Shown: positions 27,654 through 35,762 of the stretch, one piece after another
Layout: each line of letters begins with the position of its first letter
How positions within the stretch are numbered: the first letter of the stretch is position 1
Assembly (NCBI RefSeq): GCF_014647155.1
Contig: NZ_BMOQ01000003.1
Span: 308,512-372,511, forward strand
Origin: Halarchaeum nitratireducens
GTDB lineage: Archaea > Halobacteriota > Halobacteria > Halobacteriales > Halobacteriaceae
Length of the DNA stretch: 64,000 bases
Reading direction: 5' to 3'
Position numbers and translations under genes: made by a program
Notes under the pieces: model-generated
Seen by the model: the letters and a program-made list of their open reading frames with translations, nothing else
Databases searched by the model: none
Told to the model about the DNA's origin: nothing

Positions 27654-28007
27654 TTATTCGTACTCGGCGACGACGTCGCGGATCCGCGCGGCGCGCTCGC
27701 CGGTCGCGACGAACTTCTCGAGCGCCCACGAGAGGTCGTCGAAGACGGCCTCGACGCCGGCGTCCGTCAGCGCGTACTGGTTGGTCCGCTTGTCGAGTTC
27801 GCTTTTCTCGACCATCCCCTCCTCGACGAGGTCGTCGAGGTTCGGGTAGAGTCGGCCGTGGTTGACTTCCTCGCCGTAGTACTCTTCGAGCTCCCGCTTG
27901 ACCGCGAGCCCGTATCGTGGTTCTTCGGCGAGGACCACGAGGATGTTCTTCTGGAACGCTGTCAGATCGCGGACGCCGGTACGCGCCGCGCGTTGTGCCT
28001 CTGACAT
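27654..28007 (-). CDS. PadR-like transcriptional regulator
   Basis: 117 residues. Winged helix with the PadR pattern LTAFQKNILVVLAEEPRYGL, EEVNHGRLYPNLDDLVEEG and NQYALTDAGVEAV, then a C-terminal helix for dimerisation. ATG 28007 lies about 28 bases from TTTAAATA (28032-28039, minus strand). The target is unknown; ppa is divergent on the other side of the shared 110-base upstream region. Confidence 0.85.
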   Translation of the reverse strand: MSEAQRAARTGVRDLTAFQKNILVVLAEEPRYGLAVKRELEEYYGEEVNHGRLYPNLDDLVEEGMVEKSELDKRTNQYALTDAGVEAVFDDLSWALEKFVATGERAARIRDVVAEYE

Positions 28008-28120
28008 AGTTGTACTTAATGACACAGACGGTATTTAAACGCTTCTCACGATTCCGGCGTTGAGTCCCGCTCCGGTGACCCGAAAGGCCCTTTACGGCGT
28101 CAATCGCACACCAAATCGTT

Positions 28121-28651
28121 ATGGTCAACCTCTGGGAAGACCTCGAAACCGGACCCGACGCGCCCGACACCGTCTACGCGGTCGTCGAGTGTCTGAAGGG
28201 CGAGCGCAACAAGTACGAGTACGATAAGGACATCCCGGGCACGGTGCTCGATCGCGTCCTCCACAGCAACGTCCACTACCCCTCGGACTACGGCTTCATG
28301 CCGCAGACCTACTACGACGACGGGGACCCCTTCGACGTCCTCGTCCTCGTGAAAGATCAGACGTTCCCCGAGTGCGTCATCGAAGCTCGCCCCGTCGCCC
28401 TCATGCGGATGGACGACGACGGCGAGAAGGACGACAAGGTCATCGCCGTCCCCGAGGAGGACCCGCGCTACGACCACATCACCGACGTTGAGGACCTCAC
28501 CGAGCAGAAGAAGGCCGAGATCGCCGAGTTCTTCGAGACCTACAAGAACCTCGAGGAGGGCAAGGAGGTCTCCGTCGGCGACTGGGAGGACGCGCAGACG
28601 GCGAAGGACGCCATCGAGCACGCCCAGCACCTCTACGACGAGAACTTCTAA
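28121..28651 (+). CDS. ppa: Inorganic pyrophosphatase
   Basis: 176 residues, family I soluble pyrophosphatase. The metal-binding stretch DYGFMPQTYYDDGDPFDVLV with D-x-D-P-x-D-V, ERNKYEYDKD and the H-Y-P-S-D-Y-G segment are all present. It drives biosynthetic reactions by hydrolysing pyrophosphate. Normal length; a CTTTACGG box about 28 bases upstream fits a leaderless start. Confidence 0.96.
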   Translation: MVNLWEDLETGPDAPDTVYAVVECLKGERNKYEYDKDIPGTVLDRVLHSNVHYPSDYGFMPQTYYDDGDPFDVLVLVKDQTFPECVIEARPVALMRMDDDGEKDDKVIAVPEEDPRYDHITDVEDLTEQKKAEIAEFFETYKNLEEGKEVSVGDWEDAQTAKDAIEHAQHLYDENF

Positions 28652-28774
28652 CGCACCCGCCCCGCTTCTTTGTGCCGCGTCGTGGCGCCGATTACCATCG
28701 GGTATCCGCCGCCGGCACGCCGATGAGGTATGCGCATGGGTAATACTTTGGGCGTGGCGGCCCGACGGTCGCGT

Positions 28775-28909
28775 ATGTCCACGAACCGTCCCGCGGTCGG
28801 CCTCGATCACCTCACCGTCGTCCCGACGAACTACGACGACGACGCCGACGACGCCGCCGACGCCGACGACACCGCGGACGGGGACGCCACCGCTACCGAC
28901 GACGTATAA
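28775..28909 (+). CDS. 44-residue acidic haloarchaeal protein
   Basis: Small frame with a well-conserved-looking start (RPAVGLDHLTVVPTNY) followed by an Asp/Ala-rich tail. TAATACTTT lies about 28 bases before the ATG, so it is probably a real leaderless gene. Function unknown. Its last eight codons and stop are copied in the 47-bp repeat immediately downstream. Confidence 0.6.
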   Translation: MSTNRPAVGLDHLTVVPTNYDDDADDAADADDTADGDATATDDV

Positions 28910-28980
28910 CGTCGCGTCGCTGCTGCCCCGTCGCCACCGCCACCGACGACGTATAACGTCGCGTCGCTGCTGCCCCGTCG
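28887..28980 (+). repeat. 47-bp tandem repeat copying the 3' end of the preceding gene
   Basis: Two copies (28887-28933 and 28934-28980) differ by one base, with a few bases of a third. Each carries the codons for ATATDDV and the TAA, and each contains CGACGT-ATA-ACGTCG, a hairpin with the stop codon at its loop. Confidence 0.9.
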
Positions 28981-29112
28981 CCACCGATCGCCGTCCGTGG
29001 CTCGCCTCCCGCCGCGCCGCTCCCGTTTCGCTCGTCGGCGACCCGCTCGTAGACAGGGGCGAAAGCCGACGCGAACGAACGTTCTTAAGCCGCGCGAGCG
29101 GACAAAGGCGAT
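28981..29112. other. Intergenic, promoter of the next gene only
   Basis: No gene seen. GTTCTTAAG near 29081-29089 is a plausible TATA for the phosphodiesterase gene at 29113. Confidence 0.4.
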
Positions 29113-30462
29113 ATGGGACTCTTCGACCGACTCCGCGGCGACGACGGTCCGCGGGTCGCGTTCATCGGAATCGACGGCGTGCCCTACTCGCTCGTCGCGG
29201 ACCACCCCGAGGTGTTCGAGAACCTCACGGCGATGGCACAGGACGGTGCCGGTGGCGCCATCGAGAGCATCGTGCCTCCCGAATCCAGCGCCTGCTGGCC
29301 CTCCCTCACGACCGGCGTCAACCCCGGCAAGACGGGCGTATACGGCTTTCAGGACCGAGAGACCGGGACGTACGACACGTACGTCCCGATGGGCCGCGAC
29401 GTACAGGCGACCCGTCTCTGGGATCGCGTCACCGACGCCGACCGGCGCGCCTCCGTGTTCAACGTCCCCGTCACCTTCCCGCCCCAGCGCAACGTCGACC
29501 GGATGGTCTCGGGGTTCCTCTCCCCTGGCGTGAAGAAGGCCTCCCACCCGAGCGACGTCGGCGACTACCTCGACGAGCTGGGGTATCGCATCGACGTCAA
29601 CGCCAAACTCGGTCACGACGAGGACAAGACGGAGTTCGTCGAGGACGCCCACCACACCCTCGACAAGCGCTACGAGGCCTTCGACCACTACCTCACGGGG
29701 GACGACTGGGACCTCTTCTTCGGCGTCTTCATGACGACCGACCGGGTCAACCACTTCCTCTTCGAGGACTACGAGCGCGACGGCGAGAACAAAGAGGAAT
29801 TCCTCGACTTCTACGATCAGGTCGACGACTACATCGGGAAGCTCCGCGAGGCCGCGCCCGACGACGTGACCTTCGTCGTCGCCTCCGATCACGGCTTCAC
29901 GACGCTCGACTACGAGGTCCACCTCAACCACTGGCTCGAAGAGCGCGGGTGGCTCTCCTTCGAGGACGACGAGCACGACAGCCTCGCTGACATCGACGAC
30001 GACACGCGCGCGTACGCTTTCGTTCCCGGGCGCTTCTACCTCAACCTCGAGGGGCGCGAGCCGCGCGGAAGCGTCGCACAGGAGGACTACTACGAGGTCC
30101 GCGACGAGCTGAAGGCCGAGATCGAGGCGCTCGAAGGACCGAACGGCGAACCGGTCGTCGCGCGCGTCGTCGAGAAGGAGGACGCCTTCGCGGGCGATCA
30201 CGACGAGATCGCGCCAGACCTCGTCGCCATCCCGAACCACGGGTTCGACCTGAAGGCCGGCTTCCGCGGGAGCGAGACGGTCTTCGATAAGGGCCCGCGC
30301 AACGGGATGCACTCCTTCGACAACGCGACGCTCGTCACCGACGCGCCCGAGGTCGCCATCGACGAGGCCAACCTCTTCGATCTGACGCCGACGATGCTCG
30401 ACCTCCTCGACATCGACTTCGACGCCACCGACTTCGACGGCGGTAGCCTCGTCAAGGGCTGA
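29113..30462 (+). CDS. Alkaline phosphatase superfamily phosphodiesterase
   Basis: 449 residues. FIGIDGVPYSLV supplies the first metal-binding Asp, SSACWPSLTTGVNPGKTGVY the region with the nucleophile, and VVASDHGFTTLDYEVHLNHW the Asp-His pair; HSFDNATLV gives a late metal His. This is the type I phosphodiesterase/nucleotide pyrophosphatase fold. No signal peptide, so it acts inside the cell. The substrate is unknown; relatives often sit near glycan or phosphonate genes, which is not evident here. Confidence 0.88.
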   Translation: MGLFDRLRGDDGPRVAFIGIDGVPYSLVADHPEVFENLTAMAQDGAGGAIESIVPPESSACWPSLTTGVNPGKTGVYGFQDRETGTYDTYVPMGRDVQATRLWDRVTDADRRASVFNVPVTFPPQRNVDRMVSGFLSPGVKKASHPSDVGDYLDELGYRIDVNAKLGHDEDKTEFVEDAHHTLDKRYEAFDHYLTGDDWDLFFGVFMTTDRVNHFLFEDYERDGENKEEFLDFYDQVDDYIGKLREAAPDDVTFVVASDHGFTTLDYEVHLNHWLEERGWLSFEDDEHDSLADIDDDTRAYAFVPGRFYLNLEGREPRGSVAQEDYYEVRDELKAEIEALEGPNGEPVVARVVEKEDAFAGDHDEIAPDLVAIPNHGFDLKAGFRGSETVFDKGPRNGMHSFDNATLVTDAPEVAIDEANLFDLTPTMLDLLDIDFDATDFDGGSLVKG

Positions 30463-30493
30463 GCCCGGCCGCTACGTCCGCGCCGACGCCCCC

Positions 30494-30667
30494 GTGGCGC
30501 TCGACGTGGACGGCGACGGTCGCGCGGATCGCCTCGGCCGCGACACCGCGCTCGCCTTCGACTATCGGACGGGCGTCGTCGCGGTCGTCCCGCCGGGTCC
30601 GCGTGGCGTCGGCGACGTCGGGCGGCTGAGCGAGACCTCGGCGGGGTGGGCGGCGCGCGGCGAGTGA
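30494..30667 (+). CDS. Short haloarchaeal-looking frame, start unclear
   Basis: 57 residues from GTG 30494; the good reading continues upstream (GRYVRADAP) without a start codon, overlapping the end of the phosphodiesterase. It reads ALDVDGDGRADRL, LAFDYRTGVVAVVPPGPRGV and SETSAGW, which has the codon bias and acidic/hydrophobic pattern of a real protein. It may be a small gene with an odd start or a remnant. Family not recognised. Confidence 0.4.
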   Translation: MALDVDGDGRADRLGRDTALAFDYRTGVVAVVPPGPRGVGDVGRLSETSAGWAARGE

Positions 30668-30702
30668 GAAACCCCCATTTAGCCCGAGCGCTAACGTCGA
30701 GT

Positions 30703-31131
30703 ATGCTCACAGAGGAGATCGCCGATCCAGCGGCGACAGCCCCGGAGGCGCTCCGAACCCAGTATCTGGCCGCGCTCACGGCCGTCATTGAGGAACGCGG
30801 GATCGAGCCCGTCGCCGCGGAGACGGACCTCTCGACCGAACGCGTCGAGGTGATCCTCGACAACCCCGACGACGTGACCCTCGCGGAGGCCGCGGCCGTC
30901 CTGTCCTGTTCGCCGGACTATCCCGCGGCCGACGACTACTTGCTCGAAGTCCGGGATCACCTGATGCTCCAGATGAGCTCCGCGGTCGTCGACATCGGCG
31001 CGCTCCAGCGCGCCATCGACACCGATCTCGACCCGAAGGTGCTCCAGCAGAAGGTCGAGGGGCGCCGCGAGATGACGCTCGCGGAGTACGCGCGCGTCGT
31101 TCACCACCTCGCGGTCGAGAACCCGTGGTGA
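30703..31131 (+). CDS. DUF5791 family protein
   Basis: 142 residues, mostly helical. Haloarchaeal family with the stretch ALRTQYLAALTAVIEERGIE, a helix-turn-helix-like TDLSTERVEVILDN and RREMTLAEYARVVHHLAVEN at the end. Function unknown. ATTTAGCC about 25 bases upstream supports ATG 30703. The stop overlaps possible GTG starts of the next gene. Confidence 0.82.
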   Translation: MLTEEIADPAATAPEALRTQYLAALTAVIEERGIEPVAAETDLSTERVEVILDNPDDVTLAEAAAVLSCSPDYPAADDYLLEVRDHLMLQMSSAVVDIGALQRAIDTDLDPKVLQQKVEGRREMTLAEYARVVHHLAVENPW

Positions 31132-31133
31132 CG

Positions 31134-32021
31134 ATGCGGGTCGCCATCCTCGGCTGCGGCTACGTCGGCCTCGAACTCGGCCGCCAGCTCGCCGCGACCG
31201 GCCACGAACCGATCGGCGTTCGGCGCTCCGACGACGGCCTCGCGGCGATCCGCGAGGCGGGCTTCGACGCCGTGCGCGCGGACGTGACGGACGCCGAGAG
31301 CCTCGATGCCGTCCCGGACGTCGACGCGGTCGTCTTCGCCGCCTCCTCGGGCGGGCGCGACGCCGACGCCGCCCGACAGGTCTACGTCGAGGGTCTGCGC
31401 ACCGCGATCGACGCCTTCGGCGAGCGCGAGCACGCGCCGACCCAGCTCGTCTACACGTCGAGCACGGGGGTCTACGGCGACCACGACGGGGAGTGGGTGG
31501 ACGAGGACACGCCCCTCCGGCCGACGACGGAGAAGACCGAGGTGCTCGTCGAGGCCGAGCGCGTCGCCCGCGAGCGCCCGGCCGAACACGGGATGGCGGG
31601 GCGCGTCGTCCGTTTCGCCGGCCTCTACGGCCCCGATCGCTACCGGCTGGAACGCTACACCACGGGTTCGGTCGTCGAGGGGTACCTGAACATGCTCCAC
31701 CGCGACGACGCCGCGGGGATCGTCCGCTTCGCGCTGACGGAGACGGACGAACCGCTGTTGCTCGCGGTGGACGACGAGCCGGTGGATCGGCGCGATCTCG
31801 CGGCGTGGCTGGCGGACGCGTGTGGCGTCGCGCGGCCGGCGACGGTCCCGCGGGCCGACCGCCTCGCCGCCGACGACCTCTCCGAGGCGGCGCGCCGGCG
31901 ACTCACGACCAGTAAGCGCTGCTCGAACGCGTTGGTGCGCGATCTCGGCTACGAGTACGCGTATCCGACGTACCGCGAGGGGTACATGGACGCGGTCCGT
32001 GCGTACCGGGCCGGACGATAA
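31134..32021 (+). CDS. NAD(P)-dependent epimerase/dehydratase-like SDR protein
   Basis: 295 residues, Rossmann fold with GCGYVGLELGRQLAATGH as nucleotide loop, VYTSSTGVYGDHDGEWVDED carrying the serine/tyrosine region, and RVVRFAGLYGPDR. It is an atypical extended SDR; the usual YxxxK pair is not evident, so catalytic activity is uncertain. ATG 31134 is used; GTG 31128 overlaps the previous stop as GTGA and is equally possible. Confidence 0.82.
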   Translation: MRVAILGCGYVGLELGRQLAATGHEPIGVRRSDDGLAAIREAGFDAVRADVTDAESLDAVPDVDAVVFAASSGGRDADAARQVYVEGLRTAIDAFGEREHAPTQLVYTSSTGVYGDHDGEWVDEDTPLRPTTEKTEVLVEAERVARERPAEHGMAGRVVRFAGLYGPDRYRLERYTTGSVVEGYLNMLHRDDAAGIVRFALTETDEPLLLAVDDEPVDRRDLAAWLADACGVARPATVPRADRLAADDLSEAARRRLTTSKRCSNALVRDLGYEYAYPTYREGYMDAVRAYRAGR

Positions 32022-32088
32022 CGCGTTCGTCGTCGGCCGGCGCGCCCGCTTCGCCCGACTTTTTGCCGTCGGCGCGCCCACGCCCCGT

Positions 32089-33180
32089 ATGGAGTACACG
32101 CAGGAGCGGGTGGCGACGCTCCACGACTACGGCGGGGCGGCCCCGGACGCCCCCGTGGGCCGCACGACGGTGATCGTCCCGATGACCGAACGGGAGTACG
32201 CGGGGCTGGCCGCCGAGGGCGTCCTCTCGACGCTCGCGTCGCTCGACCCTGAGCGCGTGCTCGTGCCGCTTCGCGCCCCGGCCGAGCGCGTCCCGGCCTT
32301 CTGCGACTGGCTCGACGGCTTCGATCTCCCCCTGGAGGTGCTCTGGTGTTCAGGGACGCGCCTCGCCGACCTGTTGGACGGGGTCGGTCTCGACGGCGAG
32401 ACGGGCAAGGGCCGGGACATCTGGCTGGCGCTCGGGCTCGCGGCCGACTCGGCGCACGTCGCCCTCCACGACGCGGACGCGGAGAGCTACAGCGAGCGCG
32501 ACGTGCCGAAACTCCTCGCGCCGCTCGCCGGCGACTTCGACTTCACGAAGGGGTATTACGCCCGCGTGGAGTCCGGCCGGCTCTACGGGCGGCTCTTTCG
32601 GCTCTTCTACGAGCCGCTGATCGCGGCGCTCGCCGACCGCCACGATCACGAGATCCTCGACTATCTCGGCGCGTTCCGCTACGCGCTCGCCGGCGAGTGC
32701 GCGATGACCGGCGACGTCGCGCGCTCGCTGCGCGTCCAGCGGCGCTGGGGGCTCGAAGTCGGGACGCTCGGCGAGGCCTACCGGACGACCGGACCCGACG
32801 GCGTCGCGCAGGTGGACCTCGGGTTCTACGAACACGACCACCGCGCCGTCTCGGGCCCCACGGGGCTCGGCGACATGAGCGAGGGCGTCGGCGACGCGCT
32901 CCTCCGCGTGGTCGAGGAGGCGGGCGTCAGCCCGGAGTACGACACGCTCCCGGAGCGCTACGTCGCGGCCGCCGAGCGTTTCGAGCGCGGCTACGCGGCC
33001 GACGCGGCGTTCAACGGGTTCGCGCACGACGCGGCCGCCGAGCGCGAACAGGTCGAGACGTACCGTGCGGCCGTGAGCGAACCGGGGCCCGACACCCGCC
33101 TCCCCGCGTGGGACGACGCGCCGCTCTCGATCGCGGAGGTCCGCGAGGCCGCCGCGGCGGACCTCGACGCGGTACGTTGA
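32089..33180 (+). CDS. Family 2-like glycosyltransferase (GpgS-like)
   Basis: 363 residues. VIVPMTEREYAGLAAEGVL starts a GT-A fold, GETGKGRDIWLALGLA and VALHDADAESYSERDV hold a D-A-D, and the long C-terminal half resembles glucosyl-3-phosphoglycerate synthase-type enzymes (GYYARVESGRLYGRLFRLFY). A compatible-solute or glycan role is possible but the product is not proven. ATG 32089 follows TTTTTG at the leaderless distance. Confidence 0.8.
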   Translation: MEYTQERVATLHDYGGAAPDAPVGRTTVIVPMTEREYAGLAAEGVLSTLASLDPERVLVPLRAPAERVPAFCDWLDGFDLPLEVLWCSGTRLADLLDGVGLDGETGKGRDIWLALGLAADSAHVALHDADAESYSERDVPKLLAPLAGDFDFTKGYYARVESGRLYGRLFRLFYEPLIAALADRHDHEILDYLGAFRYALAGECAMTGDVARSLRVQRRWGLEVGTLGEAYRTTGPDGVAQVDLGFYEHDHRAVSGPTGLGDMSEGVGDALLRVVEEAGVSPEYDTLPERYVAAAERFERGYAADAAFNGFAHDAAAEREQVETYRAAVSEPGPDTRLPAWDDAPLSIAEVREAAAADLDAVR

Positions 33181-33206
33181 AGCGCCCGCGACGCCCACTC
33201 CCCTCC

Positions 33207-33734
33207 ATGTCCCTCGATTCAGACGAACTCGCGGGCGTCTGCGACCTCTTCGGCGGCCTGACACGCGAGGAGCTCGCCGGTGCCGTCGCCGATCTCGCCG
33301 CGCGCCGGGGGGACGATCACGACCGCGAGTCGCACGATCGGGCCGTCGCGGACGCCCGCGAGGCGTACGCGCTCCTCGAAGTCGATCCGGCGGGCCTCGG
33401 GACGCTCGACGCCGACGCATCTCTCCTCGTCCCCGGGCCGCGGGCGTTCCCGGTGACCCCCGAGGGCGGCGAGGACCTCCCTCACCTGCTCGACGCACCG
33501 CGGCGCGACGTGCCGAGCGACGCCGTCGAGACGGCGCTCCGCGCGCGCCTCGCGGCCGACGTCGCCGCGCTCGATGAGAGCGGAGGCGACGCGGACGGCG
33601 AGGACGAGAGCGGGGACGAGGCGGGGATCGAGGCGCCCGACCCGGCGGTGTTGATCGACGTCACGTACGACGCCGCGGCGCTGACCGGGACCGACTTCAC
33701 CGACGTCCGGGAGCGCATCGCCGATGCGCGGTGA
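33207..33734 (+). CDS. Haloarchaeal conserved protein (probably DUF7109)
   Basis: 175 residues, acidic, no membrane segments. Recognisable parts are DELAGVCDLFGGLTREEL, LLVPGPRAFPVTP and VLIDVTYDAAALTGTDFTDV. I associate it with DUF7109, function unknown. An acidic low-complexity linker (about residues 121-140) separates two conserved parts. Overlaps by a few bases the possible upstream start of the Nudix gene. Confidence 0.7.
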   Translation: MSLDSDELAGVCDLFGGLTREELAGAVADLAARRGDDHDRESHDRAVADAREAYALLEVDPAGLGTLDADASLLVPGPRAFPVTPEGGEDLPHLLDAPRRDVPSDAVETALRARLAADVAALDESGGDADGEDESGDEAGIEAPDPAVLIDVTYDAAALTGTDFTDVRERIADAR

Positions 33735-33780
33735 CGCGTCCCGAGGAACGATTAAGGGGGCGAGGCGTCTGCACACCGGC

Positions 33781-34374
33781 ATGGACCTCGGTCGCATCGC
33801 CACCCGCCGTCCCGAGACGAGCGCGGGCGCGGAGCGCGAGGCGGCCGTCCTCGTCCCGGTCGTCGAGGCGTCCGACGGTCCCGCGCTCCTCTTCACGAAG
33901 CGCGCGGATCACCTCGGCGAACATCCGGGACAGATGAGCTTTCCCGGGGGCGGCCGCGAACCGAGCGACGCCGACGCGACCGCGACGGCGCTCCGAGAGG
34001 CCGACGAGGAGATCGGTCTCCGCCCCGAGGAGGCGCGCGTCGTCGGACGCCTCGACGACATCGAGACGGTGACCGATTACGCGATCACGCCCATCGTCGC
34101 TCGCGTTCCCGACCGGACGTACGACCCGGATCGCCGCGAGGTGGCGGAGATCGCCGTCCTCCCGCTCGCGGCCCTGCTCGACCCCGCGAACCACGAACTG
34201 GAGCGCCGCGACCACCCCGAATACGGCGAGCTCGACGTTCACTTCTTCCGGGTCGACGGATACACCGTCTGGGGAGCGACCGGGCGCATCCTCGTCCAGT
34301 TCCTCGAACTCGCTTGCGGGTGGGAGCGACCGACGACGCCGGATCGCGTCGTCGATCCCGACGCCGAGCCGTGA
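33781..34374 (+). CDS. Nudix hydrolase, CoA pyrophosphatase-like
   Basis: 197 residues. The Nudix box is intact: GGGREPSDADATATALREAD followed by EEIGL. The preceding LLFTKRADHLGEHPGQMSFP, with the L-x-x-H-x-G-Q-x-x-F-P-G pattern, is typical of the CoA-pyrophosphatase subgroup (UPF0035/NudL). ATG 33781 follows GATTAAGG at about 30 bases. Confidence 0.9.
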   Translation: MDLGRIATRRPETSAGAEREAAVLVPVVEASDGPALLFTKRADHLGEHPGQMSFPGGGREPSDADATATALREADEEIGLRPEEARVVGRLDDIETVTDYAITPIVARVPDRTYDPDRREVAEIAVLPLAALLDPANHELERRDHPEYGELDVHFFRVDGYTVWGATGRILVQFLELACGWERPTTPDRVVDPDAEP

Positions 34375-34417
34375 ATCCGCTACGCTTTTGCCGGGACGCG
34401 GCCTAGTGCGGACGTAC

Positions 34418-34459
34418 ATGGTCGCCCAGACGAGTGGTCGCGTTCCAGCACCGTTCTGA
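34418..34459 (+). CDS. 13-codon leaderless frame before the DUF7388 gene
   Basis: ATG 34418 sits about 30 bases after CTTTTG (34385-34390), the position expected for the transcript start. The frame ends at TGA 34457 and is in the same phase as the main gene starting at GTG 34511. No homology; it may be a translated leader or a chance ATG. Confidence 0.3.
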   Translation: MVAQTSGRVPAPF

Positions 34460-34510
34460 GACCGCAGCCGTGAGCGAGACACGTCGCCGACGCGTCGCGG
34501 AGGGCACAGC

Positions 34511-35290
34511 GTGCTGAGCGCCGCGGCCCGCGCCCGCGAGACCGGCATCGACGCGGTGGCGCTGAAGCCGATGGAGTGCGACGTCAGCGTCGCCGCCGAC
34601 CTCCCCTTCGACACGGTCGTCATCGACTACGAGGGTCGCGCGCACCTCCCCGAATCGGACGTCCTCGCCGACATCGCGGCCCGGCGCGACCTCCGGCTCA
34701 CCACGCCCGTTCGGGCGGCGGGGTTCGACCCGCTCGGCGACGACGAGCTCGCCGCGACGCTCCCGGAGGACGCCGGCCGCGTTCTCGTCGCCGGCCACGG
34801 CGCGTACCTCGACGACGACGAGCAGGAGAAGCGCATCGCGCCGCGCCTCGGCGCGGCCGTCGAGGCCTACCCGGACGCGTGGGTCGGCACCGAGGGTATC
34901 GAGCGCGTCGCGCTCGCCACCGGCGCCGGTCAGTTCGAACTGCTCTCGCGCTCGACCGACCGCGACCTCCGCGCGCTCCGCGTGGCGGGCTACGAGGGGC
35001 AGGTCTCGCTCTACGCACCCGTCGTTCTCGACGACGACGAGGAGGCCATCTTGGACGCGCTCGGCGACTACACGGCTCGACGCGGTCCCGTCCGGCGAGC
35101 GCTCCCGGACGACGCCGCGACTGACGGGTCGGCGACCGGCCGTGCCCGCGAGGTGCTCTCCGCCGCCGTGCGCGACTACGCGCTCGTCGGTGACGCCGAG
35201 ACGGTCGGCGAGCGCGTCGCGGAACTGAAGGACGCCGGCGCGGACACTGTCGTCGGCTACCCCGCCCGCGGCCCCGACGCGTTCCGCTAG
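34511..35290 (+). CDS. Haloarchaeal conserved protein (probably DUF7388)
   Basis: 259 residues. ETGIDAVALKPMECDV, FDTVVIDYEGRAHLPESD and RVLVAGHGAYLDDDEQEKRI suggest an alpha/beta (TIM-barrel-like) fold, and the family is widespread in haloarchaea. Function unknown. The GTG start matches the usual N-terminus of relatives. The stop TAG is part of CTAG, which is also the stop of the convergent gene on the other strand. Confidence 0.75.
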   Translation: MLSAAARARETGIDAVALKPMECDVSVAADLPFDTVVIDYEGRAHLPESDVLADIAARRDLRLTTPVRAAGFDPLGDDELAATLPEDAGRVLVAGHGAYLDDDEQEKRIAPRLGAAVEAYPDAWVGTEGIERVALATGAGQFELLSRSTDRDLRALRVAGYEGQVSLYAPVVLDDDEEAILDALGDYTARRGPVRRALPDDAATDGSATGRAREVLSAAVRDYALVGDAETVGERVAELKDAGADTVVGYPARGPDAFR

Positions 35291-35445
35291 TCGAGCACGA
35301 GATACGTCCGCTCGCCGTCGCGTTCGAAGTGCGCGTCGCGCCCGCGGACGAACGAGCGCACCCACGCGAACGACGCCTCCGTGACGTCGATTCGCGCTTC
35401 CTCACGACTCGACTCCCCGACGACGGCCGCTCCATCGGCACTCAT
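35287..35445 (-). CDS. 52-residue hypothetical protein
   Basis: Small acidic protein with EARIDVTEASFAWVRSFVRG and RDGERTYLVLD, which has the look of a conserved haloarchaeal mini-protein; I do not recognise the family. It converges with the previous gene and the two stops share the palindrome CTAG (35287-35290). Confidence 0.65.
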   Translation of the reverse strand: MSADGAAVVGESSREEARIDVTEASFAWVRSFVRGRDAHFERDGERTYLVLD

Positions 35446-35548
35446 ACACCGGCCTACGATCCCTCGTTGCTAACAGCTCACCCGTGCGCGTGGTGAAAGT
35501 GAAAGTGGTCGCGTCGTGGCCTCAGACCCCGGTCCTCCGGTCACGTAT

Positions 35549-35566
35549 CAGTATAATTTTATTTCC
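35549..35566 (+). promoter_or_regulatory. AT-rich promoter candidate
   Basis: AGTATAATTTTATTTCC is a rare AT-rich patch and the likely TATA region for the transcript that starts with the 36-codon frame at 35652 and continues into the oxidoreductase at 35759. Confidence 0.4.
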
Positions 35567-35651
35567 TCTCCGCTCAACCGGGGGTTCGCACGCACCGAGC
35601 ACGCCGCGCGACCGTGTCCGTTGAAGTGGCCGCCGCGCCACCCCATCGGAT

Positions 35652-35762
35652 ATGCACGGACACGGACGCGCGGGCGACGGGCGGCGGGCCCCGGGACGGC
35701 CGGGTAGTCGGGCGTCGACGGGACGGCCGGGTGGTCGCGCGTCGACGGGGTGGCCGCGATGA
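35652..35762 (+). CDS. 36-codon Arg/Gly-rich frame before the oxidoreductase
   Basis: Starts at ATG 35652 and ends with CGATGA, where the TGA overlaps the ATG of the next gene by four bases. Its second half is made of a 27-bp repeat read as GRPGSRAST, GRPGGRAST and GWPR. The end TGWPR resembles the TGWSA/RGWLA ends of the short frames in the mrp operon. Product would be strongly basic. Translation is inferred from the overlap only. Confidence 0.4.
   Translation: MHGHGRAGDGRRAPGRPGSRASTGRPGGRASTGWPR
35693..35746 (+). repeat. 27-bp tandem repeat upstream of a start codon
   Basis: Two copies (35693-35719, 35720-35746) and a partial third running into GGGGTGGCCGCGATGAC, the ribosome-binding site and start of the next gene. 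Length 27 keeps the reading frame of the 36-codon upstream frame. Confidence 0.85.
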
